From positions 1-64,000 of the forward strand of contig CABIXN010000001.1 of the NCBI GenBank assembly GCA_902362715.1: 64,000 nt of DNA, in the 5' to 3' direction. Positions 42,378 to 52,123 of this stretch are shown here, in pieces; position 1 is the first letter of the stretch, and each line of letters begins with the position of its first letter. Origin of the DNA: Lachnospiraceae bacterium. Its GTDB lineage: Bacteria; Bacillota; Clostridia; Lachnospirales; Lachnospiraceae. The notes beneath the pieces are model-generated. The model was not told the origin of the DNA and ran no database searches. It saw nothing but the letters and a program-made list of their open reading frames with translations. A program made the translations under genes and the position numbers.

Positions 42378-44235
42378 AAACAAGACATGGGCTACCTGCA
42401 GACGACTGATGTCCTATATTGCGGGGCGGCATAAAGTGATATTTGCAGCAGTTTTATTCTGTATTATTATCAGCTCCTGCGCTACTGTTGTCAGTTCCAT
42501 GTTTTTAGAAGTATTAATTGATGATTATATTACGCCTATGCTGGGAGATGCCGGTCCGGGATTTGGAAAACTGTTATATGTAATTTGTATAATGGCTTGT
42601 GTTTATGGCTGCGGTGTGATTTGCACCCTGTTTTATAACCGGCTTATGGTGAGAATTTCCCAGGGAACTTTAAAGGATATCAGGGACGATATGTTTCAGC
42701 ATATGCAAAAGCTGCCCATCCGGTATTTTGATACTCATACCCACGGGGATATTATGAGCCATTATACCAATGATACGGATACATTACGGCAGTTTATCTC
42801 CCAGGCGCTTCCACAGCTGATATCCTCGGCAATTACCATTGTGGTAATTCTGATTTCCATGATTATGAGCAGTATCCCCCTTACGCTGATTGTTCTGGGT
42901 TTTACTGTTATTATGATTGTGGTAACACAAAAAGTCGGCGGAGCAAGTGCAAAATATTTTATCCGTCAGCAGGCCAGTCTTGGAGCGGTGAACGGATATA
43001 TTGAGGAAATGGTCAACGGCCAGAAGGTAATTAAGGTGTTCTGCCATGAAATGGAGGCAAAAAAACAATTTGCCAGAAGAAATGCTGTTTTGTGTCAGGA
43101 TGCTACAAATGCAAATAAATACGGAAACGTGCTGATGCCTGTAATCCTGCAGCTTGGGAATCTCCAGTATGTGCTTCTGGCTCTTGTGGGAGGACTTCTG
43201 GCCCTGGGAGGAGTAGGAGGCATTACAGTGGGATTGATTGTGGCATTTTTAAGTCTCTCCAAAACATTTTGTGTTCCTATATCGCAGATATCTCAGCAGG
43301 TGAGCATGATGGCCATGGCCCTGGCAGGTGCGGAGCGTATCTTTGCCCTGATTGATGAGGAACCGGAACAGGATGAAGGCTATGTAACGCTGGTCCGTGC
43401 AGAATATAACCAGGCTCATGAACTTGTGGAAGCGAAAAGTCCTATGGGTATATGGGCGTTTAAGCATCCCCATGGGGACGGAACAGTTACGTATACCCCT
43501 CTGACCGGAGATATTCAGTTTTCAGATGTGGATTTTGGCTACAATGAGAAAAAAATTGTGCTGCATGATATTAATATTTATGCGCAGCCGGGACAGAAGA
43601 TCGCATTTGTGGGAGCTACCGGAGCGGGTAAGACCACAATTACAAATCTTTTAAACCGGTTTTATGATATTGCAGACGGAAAAATAAAATATGATGGTAT
43701 TAATATCAATAAGATTAAAAAACCGGATCTTAGAAGGTCTCTGGGGGTTGTGCTGCAGGATGTCAATCTGTTTACGGGGACGGTTATGGATAATATCCGG
43801 TATGGAAGGTTAGAGGCCACAGACGAAGAGTGTATTGCGGCTGCAAAGCTTACTAATGCCCATGAGTTTATCGAAAGCCTGCCGGAAGGATATCAGACTA
43901 TGCTGACACAAAATGGTGCGGCTCTTTCCCAGGGACAGCGCCAGCTTTTGTCCATTGCCAGGGCAGCGGCAGCAGATCCGCCGGTTATGGTTATGGATGA
44001 GGCCACATCTTCCATTGACACCCGAACGGAAGCGTTAGTACAGCAGGGAATGGATAATCTGATGCGGGGCAGAACCGTATTTGTAATCGCACACCGGCTG
44101 TCAACGGTGCAAAATTCCGATGTGATTATGGTATTAGATCAGGGACGTATTATTGAAAGAGGCAGTCATGACAGTCTGATTGAAAAGAAAGGAGTATATT
44201 ACCGGCTTTATACCGGAGCATTTGAACTGGAATAG
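42367..44235 (+). CDS. Heterodimeric ABC exporter, subunit B
   Basis: A 622-residue partner with six helices and an ATPase domain: Walker A GATGAGKTT, signature LSQGQRQLL and canonical Walker B MVMDEATSSID with the catalytic Glu. An insertion of about 45 residues (VTLVRAEYNQAHELVEAKSP...) separates the membrane and ATPase parts, seen in this exporter subgroup. ATG 42367 overlaps subunit A by 11 bases and has AGGAG upstream; a longer frame from 42229 is a shadow inside subunit A. Confidence 0.9.
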   Translation: MKNKNKTWATCRRLMSYIAGRHKVIFAAVLFCIIISSCATVVSSMFLEVLIDDYITPMLGDAGPGFGKLLYVICIMACVYGCGVICTLFYNRLMVRISQGTLKDIRDDMFQHMQKLPIRYFDTHTHGDIMSHYTNDTDTLRQFISQALPQLISSAITIVVILISMIMSSIPLTLIVLGFTVIMIVVTQKVGGASAKYFIRQQASLGAVNGYIEEMVNGQKVIKVFCHEMEAKKQFARRNAVLCQDATNANKYGNVLMPVILQLGNLQYVLLALVGGLLALGGVGGITVGLIVAFLSLSKTFCVPISQISQQVSMMAMALAGAERIFALIDEEPEQDEGYVTLVRAEYNQAHELVEAKSPMGIWAFKHPHGDGTVTYTPLTGDIQFSDVDFGYNEKKIVLHDINIYAQPGQKIAFVGATGAGKTTITNLLNRFYDIADGKIKYDGININKIKKPDLRRSLGVVLQDVNLFTGTVMDNIRYGRLEATDEECIAAAKLTNAHEFIESLPEGYQTMLTQNGAALSQGQRQLLSIARAAAADPPVMVMDEATSSIDTRTEALVQQGMDNLMRGRTVFVIAHRLSTVQNSDVIMVLDQGRIIERGSHDSLIEKKGVYYRLYTGAFELE

Positions 44236-44281
44236 TAAAAAATAAATTGAAAAAGAAATAGATAGAATAGATCAAAAAATG

Positions 44282-44347
44282 CTCCGCTGTGGATCGCACT
44301 GCGGCGGAATGGAGTCATGTCGCAAAAGCGACCCGCCGCAGGCGGAG
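44282..44347. other. Nested inverted-repeat element
   Basis: Three nested stems are seen: CTCCGC (44282-44287) with GCGGAG (44342-44347), TGCGGCGG (44300-44307) with CCGCCGCA (44333-44340), and TCGC-AAAA-GCGA (44320-44331). G+C is much higher than in neighbouring sequence. It lies between convergent genes, right before a terminator. It may be a dispersed intergenic repeat. Confidence 0.6.
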
Positions 44348-44377
44348 AATCCTGCCGTGGCAGGATTCTTTTTTATT
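44347..44377 (+). terminator. Intrinsic terminator of the ABC exporter operon
   Basis: AATCCTGCC pairs with GGCAGGATT and leads into CTTTTTTATTTTTTT. It runs into the last codons of the convergent pyrI. Confidence 0.85.
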
Positions 44378-44804
44378 TTTTTCTGGAATATTTTTCTTCG
44401 CAGTATTTACAGCGGTATATTTCATTTTCTGCATCAGTCAGATAAAAGATCTGTTCTAGCTCCTGTTCAATGGAGGTGATGCAGCGGGGGTTTTTGCACT
44501 GGATTACATTATGAATTTCGTCAGGAAGCTTTAGCGCCTGCTTTTCCACAATTTTTTCATCTTTAATAATATTTACCGTAATATTGTGGTCAATAAAACC
44601 AAGAATATCCAGATCCATGGAAGTGATATCGCACTCCACTTTGATAATATCCTTTTTTCCCATTTTATTGCTGCGGGCATTTTTTATAATGGCAACGCAG
44701 CAATCCAGCTGGTCCAGCTTCAGGTCATGATAAATGGAAAGACTCATGCCGGCTTTGATGTGGTCTAGTACAAATCCCTCTTTGATTGCGCCAACGTTTA
44801 ACAT
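44373..44804 (-). CDS. pyrI: Aspartate carbamoyltransferase regulatory subunit
   Basis: A 143-residue PyrI that gives allosteric control (CTP/ATP) to aspartate transcarbamylase. The N-terminal nucleotide-binding domain begins [18 protein letters not shown]; the C-terminal zinc domain has the Cys4 set CKNPRC and CKYC. Length is near the E. coli subunit (153). It overlaps the pyrB stop by seven bases. Confidence 0.95.
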   Translation of the reverse strand: MLNVGAIKEGFVLDHIKAGMSLSIYHDLKLDQLDCCVAIIKNARSNKMGKKDIIKVECDITSMDLDILGFIDHNITVNIIKDEKIVEKQALKLPDEIHNVIQCKNPRCITSIEQELEQIFYLTDAENEIYRCKYCEEKYSRKK

Positions 44805-45721
44805 GTTACATCCACCTCCAGTAATGTAAGAATCAGTGCCATACGGACATAGACACCGTACTGAGCCTGCTTAAAATATGCGGCGCGGGGATCGTCATCC
44901 ACTTCTGTGGCAATTTCATTGACACGGGGAAGGGGGTGAAGCACAAGCATATCCTCTGGCGCCAGTTCCATTTTTGCCTTATTTAATATATAGAAGTCTT
45001 TCATTCGGATATAGTCTTCTTCATTAAAGAAACGTTCCTTTTGAACTCTTGTCATATAGAGGATGTCCAGAGACGGAAGGGCATCTTCCAGCCGTTCTAC
45101 TTCCTGATATTCGATATGGTTCTTTTCTAGAACATCTTCCCGGATATAGCTTGGAACTTTTAGTTCCTCCGGAGATATGAGAATAAATTTTACATTTTCA
45201 TAGCGTACCAGCGCCCGGATTAGAGAGTGCACGGTACGTCCGAATTTTAAGTCTCCACACAGTCCAATGGTGAGATTGCCAAGACGGCCTTTGAGCTGAT
45301 GGATAGTCAGAAGATCTGTCAGTGTCTGGGTGGGATGCTGATGTCCGCCGTCTCCTGCATTAATAACAGGAATATTGGATTTCTGAGATGCAACCAGCGG
45401 AGCACCTTCCTTTGGGTGCCGCATGGCGCAGATATCTGCATAGCAGGAAATCACGCGGATGGTATCGGAAACACTTTCACCTTTAGCGGCGGATGAACTG
45501 TCGGCACTGGAAAATCCCAGAACCTGCCCCCCCAGATTTAACATAGCAGCCTCAAAGCTCAGTCTTGTACGGGTGCTTGGCTCATAAAACAGGGTTGCAA
45601 GCTTTTTGCCGGCGCAGGCATGAGCATATTTGTCACGGTGCTGCTCAATGTCATTGGCCAGGCAGAGTAATTTATTCAGTTCTTCCACGGAAAAGTCCAG
45701 TGGAGTCATCAGATGTCTCAT
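44798..45721 (-). CDS. pyrB: Aspartate carbamoyltransferase catalytic subunit
   Basis: A 307-residue PyrB, the committed step of pyrimidine synthesis, joining carbamoyl phosphate and aspartate. Motifs are [17 protein letters not shown] near 48-64, [12 protein letters not shown] near 127 and HPLPRVNEI near 261. GAGGAAC-type site precedes ATG 45721. pyrB and pyrI form a two-gene minus-strand operon; no attenuator leader or PyrR site is obvious. Confidence 0.96.
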   Translation of the reverse strand: MRHLMTPLDFSVEELNKLLCLANDIEQHRDKYAHACAGKKLATLFYEPSTRTRLSFEAAMLNLGGQVLGFSSADSSSAAKGESVSDTIRVISCYADICAMRHPKEGAPLVASQKSNIPVINAGDGGHQHPTQTLTDLLTIHQLKGRLGNLTIGLCGDLKFGRTVHSLIRALVRYENVKFILISPEELKVPSYIREDVLEKNHIEYQEVERLEDALPSLDILYMTRVQKERFFNEEDYIRMKDFYILNKAKMELAPEDMLVLHPLPRVNEIATEVDDDPRAAYFKQAQYGVYVRMALILTLLEVDVTC

Positions 45722-45759
45722 GAATGTTCCTCCTTGAATCTGTTTTGTCTGTCTTTACC

Positions 45760-45788
45760 ATCATATAATAATCAGCATTAAAATTCAA
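45760..45788 (-). promoter_or_regulatory. Promoter of pyrBI
   Basis: On the minus strand -35 TTGAAT (45783-45788) is 17 bases from -10 TATGAT (45760-45765). The leader is about 33 bases, too short for an attenuator. Confidence 0.6.
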
Positions 45789-45825
45789 TCATTCTGATTT
45801 TAAAAGTCAATGGAAAGGTTTTATT

Positions 45826-46020
45826 TTGAGAATTTATAAGGGGGGAACCGCAAAAGTGGTATACCAGTGGTTTGTAAATGGAATAGTGAAACTAGAGCCA
45901 TTCGTATACGCTGATTTCGAAAATGAATTAAAGAATATAGGAACGGAATTATTTGGTATAAAAAAAAGTGATATAGTTTACTTACAACAAAGAATAGCAG
46001 TAAGACATGTAAGGGTTTAG
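45826..46020 (+). CDS. Possible 64-residue protein, unknown
   Basis: A frame from TTG 45826 with a GGAAAGG site nine bases upstream. It has no recognised family and begins without a clear domain start, so it may be a gene remnant or chance frame. A-rich composition resembles the flanks. It lies ahead of the ribose-type operon; the region must also hold that operon's promoter. Confidence 0.25.
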   Translation: MRIYKGGTAKVVYQWFVNGIVKLEPFVYADFENELKNIGTELFGIKKSDIVYLQQRIAVRHVRV

Positions 46021-46053
46021 CAAAATTGCTGTGGAAAAATAAGGAGGAAAAGA

Positions 46054-47166
46054 ATGAAAAGAAAATTTATAACAAAGTTATTGGCAGTATCTTTGGTGGG
46101 AGTTATGGCTTTGGGGCTGGCAGCCTGCGGGAAGGAAAGCGACGATAAAAACAGCACAAATGAAGCTGCAAAGAGTGATATTTCCGTTGGTATCGTTGTG
46201 AAGACTGCAACCAATGCCCATTTCCAGGATATCGCATATGGCGCAGCTATTGCCGGAAAAGATCTTGGAGTAGAAGTAAAAATTGATAATACCGCTACAG
46301 AGTCAGATATCGACGGACAGATCACGAAATGTGAAAATATGATTTCCACAGGTGTAGATGCCCTGATTTTGACCGCTAATGATTCTAAGGGAGTCAGCAC
46401 AGCAGTGGAACGTGCCCACGAAGCAAAAATTCCTTTTGTAACTGTGGATACCGAGATTGAAAATCAGTGGGGAGATGACGTAAAAGATTATATGCCAAAT
46501 TATATTGGTGTAGATCATACCCAGATGGCATATGATATGACCTGCCAGATTTTAGAATCCATGGGCGGCAAAGGAAATGTTGTTGTATTAAGAGGTGTAG
46601 ATGCGGCAAGCTCTTCTCAGGAGAGAACAGAAGGTATTAAAAAAGCAATCAAAGAATACGAGAGCAAAGGCGTAAAACTGGTAGCGGAGCAGAGTGCAAA
46701 TTATGATCAGGATACCGCAACTACAAAAATGGCTGATATTTTACAGGCCCACAAAGATGTAGATGCAGTTATCTGCTGTAACGATCTGATGGCAGTTGGT
46801 GCAATCACAGCCCTGGAAGAAAACGGATTTACTGTTGGAGCAGACGGTGTAAAAGTTGCAGGTATGGACGGAAATGTTATCGCACTGCAGTCGATCAAAG
46901 ACGGAAAAATGTATGCCACAGCATATGACTGGTCTATTTTACAGGGCTATTACGCAGTGGTTCAGGCAGTTGATCTGATTAACGGAAAAACAGTTCCGGA
47001 AACAACAATGACACCGGATACCGTTATTACATCTGAAAATATTGATGAGTATCTGACTCATGGAGAGGAACTTTCTCAGTGGCAGATGGGAAGTGCAGTC
47101 AGTGAAATTTCAGATTATATGAGAGACTTCATTGAAAAAGGTGAAGCAATGCAGGAAAGCAAATAA
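46054..47166 (+). CDS. Ribose-type sugar ABC substrate-binding lipoprotein
   Basis: A 370-residue lipoprotein with lipobox LAAC (Cys near 25), then an RbsB/XylF-type binding fold (VGIVVKTATNAHFQDIA, ENMISTGVDALILTAND, ICCNDLMAVGA, VAGMDGN). It captures a sugar or related ligand for the two proteins encoded downstream. AGGAGG precedes ATG 46054. Closest classes bind ribose, galactose or autoinducer-2; the ligand is not decided by the sequence. Confidence 0.88.
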   Translation: MKRKFITKLLAVSLVGVMALGLAACGKESDDKNSTNEAAKSDISVGIVVKTATNAHFQDIAYGAAIAGKDLGVEVKIDNTATESDIDGQITKCENMISTGVDALILTANDSKGVSTAVERAHEAKIPFVTVDTEIENQWGDDVKDYMPNYIGVDHTQMAYDMTCQILESMGGKGNVVVLRGVDAASSSQERTEGIKKAIKEYESKGVKLVAEQSANYDQDTATTKMADILQAHKDVDAVICCNDLMAVGAITALEENGFTVGADGVKVAGMDGNVIALQSIKDGKMYATAYDWSILQGYYAVVQAVDLINGKTVPETTMTPDTVITSENIDEYLTHGEELSQWQMGSAVSEISDYMRDFIEKGEAMQESK

Positions 47167-47176
47167 GTAAAGTACA

Positions 47177-47213
47177 GGTGCTGTAAAAAACCAGGTGATT
47201 TTTACAGCACCTT
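47177..47213 (+). terminator. Intercistronic hairpin after the binding-protein gene
   Basis: GGTGCTGTAAAAA pairs with TTTTTACAGCACC. Only a TT follows, so it is more likely an mRNA stabiliser or partial terminator than a full stop, favouring the binding protein. Confidence 0.55.
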
Positions 47214-47232
47214 AAAAGAAAGGCAGAGTTCT

Positions 47233-48723
47233 ATGAATAAAGAAATTTTACGCATGGAGCATATCAGTAAGTCATTTGGCGGTTCGAAAGCCCTTGAGGA
47301 TGTCTGTTTTGACCTGCGGGCAGGTGAAGTCCACGCCCTGATGGGAGCTAATGGAGCGGGAAAATCTACACTTATGAAAGTGCTGGCGGGGGTTTATATG
47401 CCGGATACCGGGAAAATTATCCATAACGGTAAAAATACACCTATTAAGGCAAGTGTGGCGGACGCCCAGAAAGACGGCGTTGCCATGGTATTTCAGGAGT
47501 TAAATATCCTGCCCCACTTAAATGTTCTTGAAAATATTTTTATTGCCAACGAGATTGTAAAGCATGGAAGATATGACTGGAAGGCTATGGAAAGGCGCGC
47601 CAGAGAGGTTATGGCGGAGGTTGGCATTGACCTGAATCTGAAAGACCGGGCCGGAGATCTGCCTGTGGCTACTCAGCAGATGATTGAAATTACCCGGGCT
47701 TTGAATCTGAATTCGGATATTATTATTTTTGATGAGCCCACATCGTCACTGACCATGCAGGAGACAGATCATTTATTTGCACTGATTGACAGGCTTAAGA
47801 AAAAGGGTGTAGGTATGGTATATATTACCCACCGTATGTCAGAAGTATATCAGATTTGCGACCGCATCACATTGCTGCGGGACGGAAAGAATGTTTTTTC
47901 AGATGAGATTGAAAATGTAGATAATCAGAGATTGCTTGCAGGAATTGTAGGATCTGAAGATACCAACCAGTTTCCGGAGAAAAACCGTAACATCGGAGAT
48001 GTTATTTTTGAAGCTAAAAATGTGTCTGTAAAAGGATTGTATGAGGATGTAAGTTTTCAGCTAAGAGAGGGAGAAATACTTGGCTTTGCCGGTCTGGCCG
48101 GCGCCGGAAGAACCGAAATCGCCAAAACGATTTTCGGCTGTTACAAACCGGATCAGGGCGAGTTTCGATATAGAGGACAAAAGATGCATGTGAAAAGTCC
48201 CGCGGAAGCAGTAGATGAAGGGATCGGATATGTCAGCGAGGACCGTAAAGCAGAAGGAATCCTTGGGGTTCGTTCCATCAAAGAGAATATGGGGATTGCA
48301 AATATGCACCGTCTGGGAAAAAATTTCCATATCCAGCACGGGCTTGAGACAAAAGATGTGCAGGAGCAGATTCAACGGCTGAAAATCAAGACTACCGGTA
48401 TGGATCAGTGCATTACAGATTTAAGCGGTGGAAATCAGCAGAAGGTCTGCCTTGGAAAGTGGATTATGTCCCAGCCAAAACTCCTGCTTTTAGATGAACC
48501 TACCAGAGGTGTGGATGTAGGCGCCCGGGCAGATTTTTATCAGATCATTCAGGATCTGGTGAAAAATAAGATCGGAGTCATTGTCATATCCTCAGAGGAG
48601 GATGAGCTCATCGGCCTGTGCAACCGCATCGTTGTAATGCGCGAAGGACACAAAGTGGGTGAATTTGAAGACACGGAAGAGAACTTAAAAGAAAAAATGT
48701 TGAAGTTAATGCTGAATATTTAA
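47233..48723 (+). CDS. Ribose-type sugar ABC double ATPase
   Basis: A 496-residue RbsA-type ATPase. The first domain has Walker A GANGAGKST, signature-type LPVATQQMIEI and Walker B IIFDEPTSSLT. The second has GLAGAGRTE in place of Walker A, a good LSGGNQQKVCLGK signature and LLLDEPTRGVDVGA, the normal asymmetry of sugar ABC ATPases. It energises the permease encoded next. Confidence 0.92.
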   Translation: MNKEILRMEHISKSFGGSKALEDVCFDLRAGEVHALMGANGAGKSTLMKVLAGVYMPDTGKIIHNGKNTPIKASVADAQKDGVAMVFQELNILPHLNVLENIFIANEIVKHGRYDWKAMERRAREVMAEVGIDLNLKDRAGDLPVATQQMIEITRALNLNSDIIIFDEPTSSLTMQETDHLFALIDRLKKKGVGMVYITHRMSEVYQICDRITLLRDGKNVFSDEIENVDNQRLLAGIVGSEDTNQFPEKNRNIGDVIFEAKNVSVKGLYEDVSFQLREGEILGFAGLAGAGRTEIAKTIFGCYKPDQGEFRYRGQKMHVKSPAEAVDEGIGYVSEDRKAEGILGVRSIKENMGIANMHRLGKNFHIQHGLETKDVQEQIQRLKIKTTGMDQCITDLSGGNQQKVCLGKWIMSQPKLLLLDEPTRGVDVGARADFYQIIQDLVKNKIGVIVISSEEDELIGLCNRIVVMREGHKVGEFEDTEENLKEKMLKLMLNI

Positions 48724-48747
48724 GGCGCGGCATTACAAGGAGGAACT

Positions 48748-49707
48748 ATGACAGTATCGAAAGGAAAAATGTTTTATAACAAGTATGGAACTTATATTAT
48801 TTTAATTGCCCTTGTTATATTCTTCTCAATTTCAGGAGACGGATTTTTTACCGTGGGAAACCTGACAAACGTTCTGCGTACGGCGGCGGTTTATATATTA
48901 TTCGGATGCGGTATGACGTTTGTTATGATCAGCGGGCGTATTGATTTATCCGTGGCGTCTATTGCGGCGCTGGTAGGATGTATTGCGGCGCTGCTTATGC
49001 AGGGGGGCATGGGAGTCATTCCAGCTTCTGTGATTTCTGTACTCATCGGTACAGGATGCGGTCTGCTTAACGGATTCTGCATTGCAAAACTGAAAGTACC
49101 GTTTTTTATTATGACAGCCGGCATGATGTACGCAGCCAGCGGTGTAGCTCTTGTAATTACTCATGAGACATCTATCGGTATCCGGAAAGGTGATTCTGGA
49201 ATTCCCTTTTCTTTCTGGGGTTCTGAGACTATCAGCATTCTCCCGTCTCAGTTTATCATTGCCATTATATTTTTCATAATTTGTCTTTATATTATGAAAA
49301 ATACAAAAATGGGACGTTATACATATGCCATCGGCAGCAACGAGAAAACAGCCCGTCTGTCAGGTGTAAATGTAGATTTATATACTATGCTGATCTTTAC
49401 TTTAAGTGGCCTGGCCTCCTCCATTGCAGGTCTGGTGCTTGCCTCCAGAATGGGAACCGGAAGTCCTAATGTGGCAGACGGCGGGTACAATATTTTGGCC
49501 ATTGCAGCGGCGGCTATCGGCGGAACCAGCCTTTCCGGCGGGGAAGGAAAAATCGGAAAAACACTGGTGGGAGCCTTCGTTATCTGTGTCATCAGCACAG
49601 GACTAAATATTATGGGCGTTACATCTTCCAACCAAAAGATCGTAATCGGTGCCGTACTTGTAATTGTAGTAGCTGTTGATATGATTGATAAAAGAAAAGA
49701 AGTTTAA
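48748..49707 (+). CDS. Ribose-type sugar ABC permease
   Basis: A 319-residue RbsC-type permease with about nine helices. The motif FVMISGRIDLSVASIAALVG and the late IAAAAIGGTSLSGGEGKIGKT are typical. It forms the channel as a homodimer with the ATPase above. AAGGAGG precedes ATG 48748. A strong terminator follows. Confidence 0.92.
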   Translation: MTVSKGKMFYNKYGTYIILIALVIFFSISGDGFFTVGNLTNVLRTAAVYILFGCGMTFVMISGRIDLSVASIAALVGCIAALLMQGGMGVIPASVISVLIGTGCGLLNGFCIAKLKVPFFIMTAGMMYAASGVALVITHETSIGIRKGDSGIPFSFWGSETISILPSQFIIAIIFFIICLYIMKNTKMGRYTYAIGSNEKTARLSGVNVDLYTMLIFTLSGLASSIAGLVLASRMGTGSPNVADGGYNILAIAAAAIGGTSLSGGEGKIGKTLVGAFVICVISTGLNIMGVTSSNQKIVIGAVLVIVVAVDMIDKRKEV

Positions 49708-49745
49708 ACCGTATGCGTACGGAGCAGATGATATACAGTATTAAA

Positions 49746-49790
49746 AAAATCAGAACCGGGAAATGTTTGAATTTTCCCGGTTCTGATTTT
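49746..49790 (+). terminator. Intrinsic terminator after the ribose-type operon
   Basis: AAATCAGAACCGGGAAA pairs with TTTCCCGGTTCTGATTT and ends in TTTT. Confidence 0.9.
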
Positions 49791-49877
49791 CTGCCGTGAA
49801 TAAGCAGAAGACGGGGCCTTTGACACCGGAAGGTTTCTATCATATAATAAACTGAAATAATGACTGGCGGTGAGTAA

Positions 49878-52109
49878 ATGGCGCAGTTTGCCAATATAAT
49901 TATAGATATATCACACGAAAAGGTAGATAAGACCTTTCAGTATAAGATACCAGAGCAGCTGCAGGAACAGATACAGGCAGGGGTTAAGGTGCGTGTTCCC
50001 TTTGGCCGGGGAAACGGATTAAGGTGCGGATACGTGGTGGAAGTCACGGATCAGGCGGAGTTTGAGAGATCTAAAATAAAAGAAATAGCGGAGGTTGTTT
50101 CAGGCAGCATTGCTGCCGAAGCACAGATGATTGCATTTGCGGCCTGGATTCGTCAAAATTATGGAGGAACCATGAACCAGGCTTTAAAAACAGTCCTTCC
50201 GGTGAAAAAGATAGAAACTAAAAAAGAACGGCGGATTGTTAAATTGAAAATGTCTGTTTCAGATGCTTTAGATCTGCTAGAAGAGTTTCAGAAAAAACAC
50301 CGGACGGCCCGGGCAAGGCTTTTAAAGGAGCTGATGGAAAACAAACAGCTGCCCTATGAGGTCATAACAAGAAAACTCAATGTGACGGCGGCGGTGGTCA
50401 GAGCTCTTGAGGAAGCGGATGTATTGGAAATTGAAGTTATACGCACTTACAGAAATCCGATCAGGGAAGTAAAGACCAATCAAAAAGAAGTGTCTTTAAA
50501 TGATACTCAGAAAAGGATTGTATCTGATATTCTAGCCAGAAAGGCGGAGGGAGATACAAGGCCAAGCCTGATTCACGGGGTGACAGGAAGCGGAAAAACG
50601 GAAGTATACATCGAGCTTATTGCAAATGCAGTAAAGGAGGGCCGGCAGGCCATTGTTTTGATCCCGGAGATTGCGTTAACCTTTCAGACTGTTATGCGTT
50701 TTTACCGCCGGTTTGGCAGCAGAGTGTCAATTCTGAACTCCAGAATGTCCGCCGGAGAACGATATGACCAGTATGAACGGGCAAAGGCCGGGGAGCTGGA
50801 TGTGATGATCGGTCCTAGATCCGCATTGTTCACACCCTTTTCAAATCTTGGGTTTATTATGATTGATGAGGAGCATGAGGCCTCCTATAAAAGTGAGACC
50901 GTGCCCAGATACCACGCCAGGGAAGCTGCTGTATGGCGGGGGGCTGTAAGCGGCGCCTGTGTGATTCTTGGGTCGGCGACGCCTTCTGTGGAGAGTTACC
51001 AGAGCGCAAAAGAGGGCCGTTATCAGCTTTATGAGATGCTTGGTAGAATACAGTCCCGTCCTATGGCAAAAGTATATGTAGAGGATTTACGGGAAGAATT
51101 AAGAAAAGGGAACCGCTCGATTTTAAGTGACAGGCTGCGGGAACTGATAGAGCAGCGGCTGGCAGTAAAGGAACAGATTATGCTGTTTATTAACCGGAGA
51201 GGTGTGGCCGGATTTGTGTCCTGCCGTTCCTGCGGAGCTGTAGTAAAGTGTCCTCACTGTGATGTGTCGCTGAGCCTTCATAATAATGGGAAAATGGTCT
51301 GCCACTACTGCGGATATGAGCAGCCTGCCATACATACCTGCCCGGAATGCGGTTCTAAATATATCGGGACCTTTAAGGCGGGAACTCAGAAAATAGAAGC
51401 ATATTTAAAAGAGCAGTTTCCGGAGGCGGTTACTCTTAGGATGGATCTGGATACGACACGACAGAAGGACGGACATGAAAAAATTTTATCTGCTTTTGCC
51501 AACAGGGAGGCGGATATTCTCATTGGCACCCAGATGATTGTCAAGGGGCACGATTTTCCCAATGTGACACTGGTAGGTGTGCTGGCGGCGGATCTTTCCC
51601 TGCATGTCAGTGATTATCGGGCGGCGGAGCGGACTTTTCAGCTGCTGACCCAGGCCGCCGGCAGAGCCGGAAGAGGCTCAAAACCCGGAGAAGTGGTGAT
51701 ACAGACGTATCAGCCGGAGCATTACAGTATACAGGCAGCAAAGAAACAGGATTATCAGGGGTTTTTTGAGCAGGAAATTGCGTTCCGGAGTCTCATGCGG
51801 TATCCGCCGGTATGGAACCTGCTGGTTATTCATATTTCGTCGCCAAAAGAAGAGGAAGCAGCGGCTTTGGCAGAACTGTTAAAGGGGCGGATTTTGGATA
51901 TGAATATCCGTTTTCTGCAGATCATAGGTCCGGCGGATCCTGCGGTGGCGAAGGTAAATGATATTTACAGAAAAGTAATCTATTTAAAACAGGAAAATTA
52001 TTCTTGTCTGGTATCTGTCAAGGATACCCTGGAATTATTTATAAAAAACAGCAGGTCCTTTGAGAAGGGCGCTGTACAGTTTGATTTTAATCCAATGAAT
52101 GGTTTTTAA
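49878..52109 (+). CDS. priA: Primosomal protein N', replication restart helicase PriA
   Basis: A 743-residue 3'-5' helicase that reloads the replisome at collapsed forks. The N-terminal DNA-binding domain is followed by Walker A GVTGSGKTEVY, the DEEH box, a zinc-binding insert with four Cys pairs (CRSCGAVVKCPHC, CHYCG, CPECGS) and the helicase motif QAAGRAGRG. It begins the housekeeping block, whose order priA-def-fmt is conserved across Firmicutes. ATG 49878 follows TGGCGGTGAG, a modest site. Confidence 0.95.
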   Translation: MAQFANIIIDISHEKVDKTFQYKIPEQLQEQIQAGVKVRVPFGRGNGLRCGYVVEVTDQAEFERSKIKEIAEVVSGSIAAEAQMIAFAAWIRQNYGGTMNQALKTVLPVKKIETKKERRIVKLKMSVSDALDLLEEFQKKHRTARARLLKELMENKQLPYEVITRKLNVTAAVVRALEEADVLEIEVIRTYRNPIREVKTNQKEVSLNDTQKRIVSDILARKAEGDTRPSLIHGVTGSGKTEVYIELIANAVKEGRQAIVLIPEIALTFQTVMRFYRRFGSRVSILNSRMSAGERYDQYERAKAGELDVMIGPRSALFTPFSNLGFIMIDEEHEASYKSETVPRYHAREAAVWRGAVSGACVILGSATPSVESYQSAKEGRYQLYEMLGRIQSRPMAKVYVEDLREELRKGNRSILSDRLRELIEQRLAVKEQIMLFINRRGVAGFVSCRSCGAVVKCPHCDVSLSLHNNGKMVCHYCGYEQPAIHTCPECGSKYIGTFKAGTQKIEAYLKEQFPEAVTLRMDLDTTRQKDGHEKILSAFANREADILIGTQMIVKGHDFPNVTLVGVLAADLSLHVSDYRAAERTFQLLTQAAGRAGRGSKPGEVVIQTYQPEHYSIQAAKKQDYQGFFEQEIAFRSLMRYPPVWNLLVIHISSPKEEEAAALAELLKGRILDMNIRFLQIIGPADPAVAKVNDIYRKVIYLKQENYSCLVSVKDTLELFIKNSRSFEKGAVQFDFNPMNGF

Positions 52110-52123
52110 GGAGGAAATATAAA

